A DNA stretch of 64,000 bases from Echinicola arenosa (GTDB lineage Bacteria > Bacteroidota > Bacteroidia > Cytophagales > Cyclobacteriaceae), in contig NZ_JACYTQ010000001.1 in NCBI RefSeq assembly GCF_014841125.1, forward strand, positions 1,178,001 through 1,242,000. The letters are read 5' to 3'. Each line of letters opens with the position of its first letter. Positions within the stretch are counted from its first letter, which is position 1. Below are positions 57,976-64,000 of the stretch, in pieces. The notes under the pieces were generated by a model that made no database searches, had not been told where the DNA came from, and was given only the letters and a program-made list of their open reading frames with translations. A program made the position numbers and the translations under genes.

Positions 57976-59337
57976 ATGACAAAACTATCAAACCTATTAT
58001 ATTTATTTCTCATCACCCTCCTTTTAAACCTAAATTCGAGTTGTTCCACAAAAAACTCCTCCTACGATGAAAGTCACAAATCAGTCTCATCTTCACTAAC
58101 CAGATTAGCCGCAGATGGACCAAAAGTAGTCAATGCAAGTGGGGAGGAAGTTATTTTAAGAGCCGTTGGACTTGGAGGATGGCTCCTTCAGGAAGGCTAT
58201 ATGCTTAACCCCAATGGAAGTGATATCGGAACTCAGTGGCAAATGAAAAAGGCCTATTATGATGAAGGACTCACTTTTGAGGAAGTAGCTTCTTTCTATC
58301 AAAATTGGCGGGACAATTTCATTACTCAAGCCGACATTAATGACATTGCCTCTATGGATTTTAATGCCGTAAGATTACCCATGCATTATGAGTTGTTCCT
58401 TACCAGTGAGCAAAGGCGCCTGAGAAATCAGGTAATTCAATCACCAGAAAAGATCGATGAATATATCTCGGGCTTATCTAAGTGGATGGATCAAGGCGAC
58501 CTCTTCAGAACTCCTGATGAACTTGAAGGGATTCAGGTCATTGATCGGTTATTGGATTGGTGTGGAGAAAAAAACATGTATGTCATTCTAGACCTCCATG
58601 CTGCACCAGGCGGACAAGGTACCGATAGCAATATTGCGGATATTTTGGTCAAAAATGACTTATGGAATCGAAAAGATGATAAAGGAAGATTGATCTACCA
58701 AGATGTCACACTAAAACTGTGGGAAATGCTGGCTAGACGATATATTAATGATGACCGAATAGCCTTTTACGACCTGATCAATGAGCCTAATAACGTCCCA
58801 TCAAACCAACCAATCCATAATCTCTTTGAGCGCTTGATCAATAAGATCAGAAGTTTGGGTGATACCCATTTGATAATGATAGAAGGAAATGGATGGGGAA
58901 ATAACTATGACCATATGATCCCTACTGTATTCTCACAAAACCAAAACCTAATCTATAATGCCCATCGATATTGGATTCCCGTTGATGAGGACACGATTCT
59001 TGACCCTAACCCTAATCAGATCAATAGAATTGTCAACTTAATCGCATTCAGAGAGAAATGGAATGTCCCTGTTTGGGTAGGAGAAACTGGCGAAAATAAC
59101 CAACAATGGCTCAAGCAAAATATAGAAAAATTAGAGCAAGCCAATATCGGCTGGTGCCATTGGACCTACAAAAGGTTTGATGTGTCAGAAAACGCAGCCC
59201 TTAGGCGTATAAATGGCCAATACCCCACTGAAGGAAAATCCGTAACACAGGAAGTTCTCAAAAACATACATTTTGAACATACCATACCGAACACCACCAC
59301 TATCCAATCGGTAGCTCCAAGTGAAATCAATTTGTAA
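57976..59337 (+). CDS. GH5-family endoglucanase/exo-glucanase lipoprotein
   Basis: 453 residues. A lipoprotein signal (NSSC, Cys23) is followed by a TIM-barrel GH5 domain: LRAVGLGGWLLQEGYM, FNAVRLPMHYE, YVILDLHAAPGGQG, acid/base Glu270 in LINEPNN and nucleophile Glu370 in WVGETGENN. The layout resembles beta-1,3- or beta-1,6-glucan-active members, which fits the neighbouring GH16. Exact specificity is not certain. It starts 61 nt after susD and ends 12 nt before the GH16 gene. Confidence 0.92.
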   Translation: MTKLSNLLYLFLITLLLNLNSSCSTKNSSYDESHKSVSSSLTRLAADGPKVVNASGEEVILRAVGLGGWLLQEGYMLNPNGSDIGTQWQMKKAYYDEGLTFEEVASFYQNWRDNFITQADINDIASMDFNAVRLPMHYELFLTSEQRRLRNQVIQSPEKIDEYISGLSKWMDQGDLFRTPDELEGIQVIDRLLDWCGEKNMYVILDLHAAPGGQGTDSNIADILVKNDLWNRKDDKGRLIYQDVTLKLWEMLARRYINDDRIAFYDLINEPNNVPSNQPIHNLFERLINKIRSLGDTHLIMIEGNGWGNNYDHMIPTVFSQNQNLIYNAHRYWIPVDEDTILDPNPNQINRIVNLIAFREKWNVPVWVGETGENNQQWLKQNIEKLEQANIGWCHWTYKRFDVSENAALRRINGQYPTEGKSVTQEVLKNIHFEHTIPNTTTIQSVAPSEINL

Positions 59338-59349
59338 ACTATACTATTT

Positions 59350-60216
59350 ATGAAACCTCAATTATCAGCCTTTAAGACACTAGTTTACTTATTCATCGGT
59401 TTACTCCCCCTGTCCTGCGCAGGCCAATCTGAACCAGTCAATCCCAATATCCCTCCCCCCATCCCTATTAAAGACTTAGGCTGGGAATTTGAAGATCATG
59501 CCATCTGGAAAGATGAATTTGACTATACCGGATTACCAGATCCCCAAAAATGGGGCTACGACTTAGGAGGAGATGGATGGGGAAATAATGAACTTCAGTT
59601 TTACACTAACAATCTGTCCAATGCAGAAGTAAAAGATGGAGTCCTTACCATTACAGCCAGAAAAGAGGAAAGGGAAGGTAACCGGTTCACATCAGCCAGA
59701 TTAGTAAGCAAAAACAAAGGAGACTTTTTATATGGTCGGTTTGAAGTAAAAGCAAGGCTTCCTGTAGGCAAAGGAACATGGCCCGCCATATGGATGCTTC
59801 CTACTGATTGGGAATACGGAGGATGGCCGGAATCTGGCGAAATCGACATCATGGAACATGTCGGCTATGACCAAGACCGCGTACATATTACAGTTCACAC
59901 GGAATCTTACAACCATAAAAAGGGAACCCAAGTAGGCAAAAACAAATTGGTCAACCATGCCAGCCAAGCCTTTCATCTTTACAGAGTGGATTGGACTCCT
60001 TATGCTATCAGAGGTTATATCGATGATAAATTACTCTTTACCTTTACAAATGAAGGGAGCGGCTATGCTTCCTGGCCGTTTGACAAGAAGTTCCACCTTT
60101 TGCTTAATTTGGCTATTGGAGGAGATTGGGGAGGTACAGAAGGAATCGACGAAACGATATTCCCTGCCACCTTTAAAATAGATTATGTCCGGGTTTATAA
60201 AATGATAGAGAAATAG
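59350..60216 (+). CDS. GH16-family beta-glucanase lipoprotein (laminarinase-like)
   Basis: 288 residues. Lipobox LPLSC (Cys23), then a beta-jelly-roll GH16 domain with the catalytic motif EIDIMEH (nucleophile Glu164, Asp166, acid/base Glu169). DEFDYTGLPDPQKW and WPAIWMLP are typical of bacterial laminarinases acting on beta-1,3-glucans. It is expected to sit on the cell surface and make oligosaccharides for SusCD. Only 12 nt separate it from the GH5 gene, and a good terminator follows. Confidence 0.95.
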   Translation: MKPQLSAFKTLVYLFIGLLPLSCAGQSEPVNPNIPPPIPIKDLGWEFEDHAIWKDEFDYTGLPDPQKWGYDLGGDGWGNNELQFYTNNLSNAEVKDGVLTITARKEEREGNRFTSARLVSKNKGDFLYGRFEVKARLPVGKGTWPAIWMLPTDWEYGGWPESGEIDIMEHVGYDQDRVHITVHTESYNHKKGTQVGKNKLVNHASQAFHLYRVDWTPYAIRGYIDDKLLFTFTNEGSGYASWPFDKKFHLLLNLAIGGDWGGTEGIDETIFPATFKIDYVRVYKMIEK

Positions 60217-60241
60217 ATTTTCACTTCAAAAAGTTGAACCG

Positions 60242-60276
60242 ACCTTGCTATTTATGAAAATAGCAGGGTTTCTTTT
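60242..60276 (+). terminator. Intrinsic terminator after GH16 gene
   Basis: 12-bp stem, ACCTTGCTATTT (60242-60253) with AAATAGCAGGGT (60258-60269), one G-T pair and loop ATGA, followed by a T-rich run. Confidence 0.85.
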
Positions 60277-60326
60277 TACCCTACACTCCCATACATACTT
60301 CAAATCAGTATTGATTACATTTAGAC

Positions 60327-61646
60327 ATGAAGTCATTACTAACCCTCTCCCTTATCCTTCTCACCTATTGCCTTCCTGCAAAAAATTATTTTGTAGCAGT
60401 TAATGGAAGCGACACCAATCAAGGCAGCCTTGAGGCGCCTTTTGCAAGTCTCCAGCACGTACAGGAGCTAGTGACTCCTGGTGACTCTGTATTTATCAGG
60501 GGAGGCACCTACAAAATAACTGAGAATCAAATCATGAAATTTAGCTCAAATGGACTTTGGGCTTACGTATTTGAAATGGACAAAAGTGGGGTAAGTTCAT
60601 CTCAAAAGACTTATTACGGCGGTTATCGATCAGAGCGGCCAGTGTTTGATTTATCTGCCGTGCGCCCAAAAGACAAGCGAGTCATTGTATTCCATGTATC
60701 TGGGTCAAACCTTCACTTTAAAAATTTCGAGATCATAGGTACTCAAGTGACTATCACAGGACATACTCAATCAGAATGTTTCCGCAATGAAGGCGGCAAC
60801 TACAATACTTACGAACACTTAGCAATGCATGATGGCATGGCTATTGGCTTTTATCTCACCAAAGGGTCACACAATATGATTTTGAATTGTGATGCATACA
60901 ATAATTATGATCCCATCTCAGATGGTGGAAAGGGTGGAAATGTAGATGGGTTTGGAGGCCACCCTACCACTGAATCCAGTGTGGGGAATATATTTAAAGC
61001 TTGCCGTGCATGGTATAACAGTGACGACGGCTTTGATCTAATCAATTCTAAAGCAGCAATAACCATAGAAGACTGCTGGTCCTTTTACAACGGCTACCAG
61101 CCCAATACCCTACTTGCTGCTGGAGATGGTAGTGGCTTTAAGTCTGGAGGATATGGAATGTCTTCCACACCAAGAAATCCAAAAGTCATTCCGAAGCATA
61201 TCGTAGTCAATTGTTTGGCTTATTATAATCGAAACCAAGGTTTCTATGCCAACCATCACCTTGGAGGCATAAGCTGGATCAACAACACTGGATATCAAAA
61301 CCCATCAAATTTCAACATGCTCAACAGAAAATCAGCCAAAGAAATAAAGGATGTCCCCGGTTATGGCCATATTATTAGAAACAATGTATCCTATGATCCT
61401 AGAGCATCAAAGCACATTACCCATGTTGATTTGGAAAAGTGTGAACTATCAAACAATTCTTTTTCGCCAAAAGAAACTCCCCTATCAGATTCAGACTTTG
61501 TAGGGCTTGACGCATCAGAATTAGCCTTACCAAGGAAAGAAGATGGGAGTTTACCTAAAATTGACTTTCTTCGACCTAAAGAAGGAAGCGCTATATATAG
61601 TTCAGAAATGGGATACACCTTTAAACGAAACGACAAGCAATTCTGA
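60327..61646 (+). CDS. Secreted right-handed beta-helix protein, PL9 pectate-lyase-like
   Basis: 439 residues with a signal peptide (to about residue 18). A DUF1565-like start (YFVAVNGSDTNQGSLEAPFASL) is followed by parallel beta-helix repeats. The stretches GNVDGFGGHP and YNSDDGFDLINSK resemble the calcium-binding Asp cluster of PL9 lyases, and TIEDCWSFYNG matches the following family block. Pectate lyase activity is plausible but not proven. The gene comes after a terminator, so it may not belong to the beta-glucan operon. Confidence 0.85.
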   Translation: MKSLLTLSLILLTYCLPAKNYFVAVNGSDTNQGSLEAPFASLQHVQELVTPGDSVFIRGGTYKITENQIMKFSSNGLWAYVFEMDKSGVSSSQKTYYGGYRSERPVFDLSAVRPKDKRVIVFHVSGSNLHFKNFEIIGTQVTITGHTQSECFRNEGGNYNTYEHLAMHDGMAIGFYLTKGSHNMILNCDAYNNYDPISDGGKGGNVDGFGGHPTTESSVGNIFKACRAWYNSDDGFDLINSKAAITIEDCWSFYNGYQPNTLLAAGDGSGFKSGGYGMSSTPRNPKVIPKHIVVNCLAYYNRNQGFYANHHLGGISWINNTGYQNPSNFNMLNRKSAKEIKDVPGYGHIIRNNVSYDPRASKHITHVDLEKCELSNNSFSPKETPLSDSDFVGLDASELALPRKEDGSLPKIDFLRPKEGSAIYSSEMGYTFKRNDKQF

Positions 61647-61837
61647 TCAACTTTTTAAATCATCAAAGATTCTATCTTGGCAAGAATTAAGATAGTGAAG
61701 AGAGGAATAGTTTGGACCGATTATCGGGATATACAGCATGAACATGGATTTGAACCCTCAACTTTTCAGTTTGATTCAATCTTGCTTGATCCCTTGATCC
61801 CCTTTTTCGTATAGAAATCAGAACGCATTCTAAACAC

Positions 61838-61866
61838 AAAAGCCCGACTTCAAAGTCAGGCTTTTT
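61838..61866 (-). terminator. Terminator of the tRNA cluster
   Basis: AAAAGCC-C-GACTT pairs with AAGTC-A-GGCTTTT across a two-base loop with one mismatch. It lies directly 3' of the last tRNA-Lys on the minus strand. Confidence 0.75.
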
Positions 61867-61867
61867 G

Positions 61868-61940
61868 TGATCCCGCTGGGGCTCGAACCCAGGACCCATA
61901 CATTAAAAGTGTATTGCTCTACCAGCTGAGCTACGGAATC
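61868..61940 (-). tRNA. tRNA-Lys (TTT), copy 1
   Basis: 73-nt cloverleaf on the minus strand. The acceptor GATTCCG pairs with CGGGATC (one T-G), with A73. Anticodon loop CTTTTAA gives anticodon TTT, and the T loop is TTCGAGC. No encoded CCA. Identical to the copy at 62328-62400. Confidence 0.95.
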
Positions 61941-62016
61941 ATTTTTTTCTCCTAAAGGTAGTTCGTTGACCTACCATCCCAATGACTATGGGGATACGGA
62001 ATCTTTGATAAAGAAG

Positions 62017-62038
62017 AAGCGGAAACTGCTTTCCGCTT
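62017..62038. terminator. Hairpin 3' of tRNA-Arg
   Basis: Perfect 9-bp stem AAGCGGAAA / TTTCCGCTT with loop CTGC, two bases from the tRNA-Arg 3' end. It may be a partial terminator or a processing signal. Confidence 0.55.
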
Positions 62039-62040
62039 TG

Positions 62041-62114
62041 TGATCCTGAAAGGACTCGAACCTTTAACCTACTGCTTAGAAGGCAGTTGCTCTATCCAGT
62101 TGAGCTACAGGACC
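62041..62114 (-). tRNA. tRNA-Arg (TCT)
   Basis: 74-nt cloverleaf on the minus strand. Acceptor GGTCCTG/CAGGATC with A73; anticodon stem ACTGC/GCAGT with loop CTTCTAA (anticodon TCT); T loop TTCGAGT. No encoded CCA. Confidence 0.95.
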
Positions 62115-62146
62115 GTTTACTTATATCTCAAAGTAACACTGGATTG

Positions 62147-62221
62147 TCGGGGTGGCAGGATTCGAACCTGCGACCTCCTGCTCCCAAAGCAGGCGCGATG
62201 ACCGGGCTACGCTACACCCCG
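62147..62221 (-). tRNA. tRNA-Pro (TGG)
   Basis: 75-nt cloverleaf on the minus strand. Acceptor CGGGGTG/CACCCCG with A73; anticodon stem CCTGC/GCAGG with loop TTTGGGA (anticodon TGG); T loop TTCGAAT. No encoded CCA. Confidence 0.95.
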
Positions 62222-62327
62222 TTAACTTTCCCCTATACTTTAATAAGGAATTTTATTTTGAGAATTCAAATTTAACAACTTAATTATTATATAATCAAGA
62301 TATTATCAAATTTAAATTTCAAACTTG

Positions 62328-62400
62328 TGATCCCGCTGGGGCTCGAACCCAGGACCCATACATTAAAAGTGTATTGCTCTACCAGCTGAGCTACGGAATC
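62328..62400 (-). tRNA. tRNA-Lys (TTT), copy 2
   Basis: 73-nt cloverleaf identical to the tRNA-Lys at 61868-61940. It is the first gene of the minus-strand tRNA cluster, and the flanking sequences differ from those of the other copy. Confidence 0.95.
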
Positions 62401-62543
62401 ATTTTATTTTCTCAGAAAGGCAATTTCTTGCTTTACCATTCCAATATATTTCAAACCCAATGAGATCATAAAACCTCTATTAATTGGACCGGAAAGTACT
62501 TTTAACTTCCATTTTTTTGTCAATTTCGACTTGCATTTTGTTA

Positions 62544-62551
62544 TATCTTTG
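62544..62551 (+). promoter_or_regulatory. Candidate -7 box
   Basis: TATCTTTG matches TAnnTTTG, 46 nt before the ATG at 62590. The -33 side is T-rich without a clean element at normal spacing. Confidence 0.4.
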
Positions 62552-62589
62552 TCGTAATTGGACTGCAAATTTAAGAGACCAATTTGAAA

Positions 62590-63315
62590 ATGCCAAACAT
62601 CAGCCGAAAGTTTATTGTAAAATTTTTAATATTTTTCACTTTTATACTGCAAAGCATTAATTGTCAAGCAGATAACAAAAGTTTGATTTTAGCAGATTCT
62701 TTGTTTAATGCCAAAAGCTACAAAGAAGCCTACAACATCTACTCAGACATTCTTCAAACTGAAGAATCATACTCTCCTGCCATGCTTCTAAAGATGGCCT
62801 ACATCACAGAAGGAATGGGACAATACAATGATGCTACCCTTTACCTATCCAAATACTATGACCACAACCCAAGCCCCAAAGTAATCAGCAAAATCAAATC
62901 CCTAACAGATCAGCGTGACCTGAAGGGCTATGAGGTTTCTGATCGAGCACAGTTTTTCAAACTACTCACAGACTATCAACAAGAAATCACATCTTTCTTT
63001 GCCCTATTGCTCGTTGTATCTCTAATCTTCACCATTGTAAGAAACAGGGCCAACAAACCAAAATACTTTATCCCGAGCATGATCTTGTTGCTTTGTACAT
63101 TTCTTAGCAATAACATGCTGAAAAGTCCTCAAACTGGGATCATTAAAGACAGTCCCACTATCATCATGGGCGAACCTACAGCCGCTGGTAAATTCATCAA
63201 AAAAGTAAACCCCGGACACAGGGTCACCATAAAATCCACAGAGGACATTTGGTACCAAATAGAATGGGAAGGAAAGGAAGCTTATGTGAAAAAAGAAAAT
63301 ATTTCTAAACTATAA
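62590..63315 (+). CDS. TPR/SH3-type membrane protein, BatE-like layout
   Basis: 241 residues from ATG 62590; a TTG two codons earlier is less likely. A signal peptide or first membrane helix (to about residue 27) is followed by TPR-like helices (SLFNAKSYKEAYNIYSDIL, MAYITEGMGQYNDATLYL). Two membrane helices come next (ITSFFALLLVVSLIFTIV and FIPSMILLLCTFLSNN). The C-terminal SH3b-like domain (PTAAGKFIKKVNPGHRV to AYVKKENI) is probably extracytoplasmic. This resembles BatE-type proteins, but no other Bat genes are nearby. Function not assigned. Convergent with the LON-domain gene, five bases apart. Confidence 0.8.
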   Translation: MPNISRKFIVKFLIFFTFILQSINCQADNKSLILADSLFNAKSYKEAYNIYSDILQTEESYSPAMLLKMAYITEGMGQYNDATLYLSKYYDHNPSPKVISKIKSLTDQRDLKGYEVSDRAQFFKLLTDYQQEITSFFALLLVVSLIFTIVRNRANKPKYFIPSMILLLCTFLSNNMLKSPQTGIIKDSPTIIMGEPTAAGKFIKKVNPGHRVTIKSTEDIWYQIEWEGKEAYVKKENISKL

Positions 63316-63320
63316 TAATA

Positions 63321-63947
63321 TCAAAAATCGAGAGGATCAAGTGACTTGAAATGCCCGTTCATCTTGATCCTTTCCCTGACTTTTTCCAGCTCCCTGGCAA
63401 TGGGAAGCATTTTTTTTAGATGATTGGTTAAAAAAATCAGCCTCTCAGCTTCTCGTTGCATATGAATTAAGGCATACTCCTCTTCAAGTTTAAGCCCTAG
63501 CTTATGCGCAAAAGTAAAAGAATTCACATTTTCAAGCCCTTCTGAAGCATCAATCCCCATCAACCTGAGCATTTCCCTCAAATAAAATACAAACTCCTTG
63601 AAAACTCCCCCAGAAACCCTATTGTCCTCTTCTAAAAGTTCTACTTCACCTCCAGCATACAACTTACTACCTAAGGGATTTTGAAAAGTATTGATTTTAA
63701 ACACACCAAGACCCTCCGTCTTGATATCCAACCTTCCATCCTCATATTCTTTGAAAACCTCCACCAACCTCACCATGGTGCCGTGTGACATCAATCGATC
63801 TGTAAAGACACATATGCCAAATTGCAATTCACCTACGATACAATCCCTAATCAACTGCTTATAGCGGGGCTCAAAAATATGGAGGTTTAAACGTTCCCCA
63901 GGAAAGGCAACTAGTTTTAAAGGGAATAATGGGATGGCCAAACTCAT
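63321..63947 (-). CDS. LON peptidase substrate-binding-domain protein
   Basis: 208 residues matching the N-terminal (substrate-binding) domain of Lon, without ATPase or protease parts. The opening LAIPLFPLKLVAFPGERLNLHIFEPRY is the family hallmark, followed by VRLVEVFKEYEDGRLDIKTEGLGVFKI. Stand-alone proteins of this type are common in bacteria and their role is poorly known. Start at ATG 63947; the remaining 53 nt of the window hold no gene. Confidence 0.9.
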   Translation of the reverse strand: MSLAIPLFPLKLVAFPGERLNLHIFEPRYKQLIRDCIVGELQFGICVFTDRLMSHGTMVRLVEVFKEYEDGRLDIKTEGLGVFKINTFQNPLGSKLYAGGEVELLEEDNRVSGGVFKEFVFYLREMLRLMGIDASEGLENVNSFTFAHKLGLKLEEEYALIHMQREAERLIFLTNHLKKMLPIARELEKVRERIKMNGHFKSLDPLDF

Positions 63948-64000
63948 AATGGTGATTTATTAAATCCAACACTCATGTCACTCTATTTCTATGAACGAAT

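Noticed and set aside
61735-61775. Sequence like a tRNA T-arm (GGTTCAAATCC on minus) near the tRNA cluster
   Set aside because: Only a T-loop-like piece is visible. The T stem has mismatches and no acceptor or anticodon arm can be folded, so it is at most a remnant and may be chance.

Overview
The window looks like a chromosomal segment of a free-living polysaccharide-degrading Bacteroidota. The evidence is two SusC/SusD pairs, a type IX secretion sorting tail, several putative -7 boxes of the TAnnTTTG form, weak Shine-Dalgarno sequences and many lipoprotein signals. Gene content and order suggest Cytophagales, perhaps Cyclobacteriaceae (Echinicola/Cyclobacterium/Algoriphagus type). That placement is inference; no database was searched.

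Layout. (1) 1-6.9 kb: the 3' end of a NarX-like sensor kinase, its NarL-type response regulator, and a molybdenum-cofactor operon (moaD, moaA, moaC, mobA, moeB-rhodanese, moeA) with no moaE in view. (2) 7.2-9.6 kb: small secreted or lipoprotein genes of unknown role, one split by a single in-frame stop. (3) 9.7-18.3 kb: housekeeping genes murF, an FG-GAP/T9SS protein, a minus-strand operon (ric-like, ruvX, def, nitrilase), a C-terminal processing protease and a VOC protein. (4) 18.4-28.3 kb: pentose block. It holds a Nudix-type AraR-like regulator, a sodium/sugar symporter, araA and a GH43 lipoprotein, then xylB-xylA divergent from an AraC-family regulator. (5) 28.3-30.5 kb: a SIR2-like/TPR gene with seven 44-residue repeats, sitting inside the xylose block. 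It is the best candidate here for an undescribed, defence-type function. (6) 30.7-48.4 kb: glucuronoxylan locus. SusC, SusD, UxuA, GH115, a sialate-O-acetylesterase-type esterase and a symporter lie on minus; LacI, GH67 and an SDR lie on plus. The two arms diverge from a region with an 18-bp perfect palindrome. (7) 48.4-49.4 kb: M28 peptidase. (8) 50.1-61.6 kb: beta-glucan-type locus with a membrane-spanning propeller/Y_Y_Y/LuxR regulator, SusC, SusD, GH5, GH16 and a PL9-like beta-helix protein. (9) 61.8-64 kb: four tRNA genes (Lys, Arg, Pro, Lys), a TPR/SH3-type membrane protein and a LON-domain protein.

How it works together. Extracellular glycans would be captured by SusCD and cut by GH115, the esterase, GH67 and GH43. 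The released xylose, arabinose and glucuronate would enter through the symporters and be processed by XylA/XylB, AraA and UxuA/SDR. Several pathway steps are missing from the window: araB, araD, uxaC and KDG kinase/aldolase. A LacI-type operator motif occurs both at the glucuronoxylan divergon and upstream of the GH43 gene, which suggests shared control.
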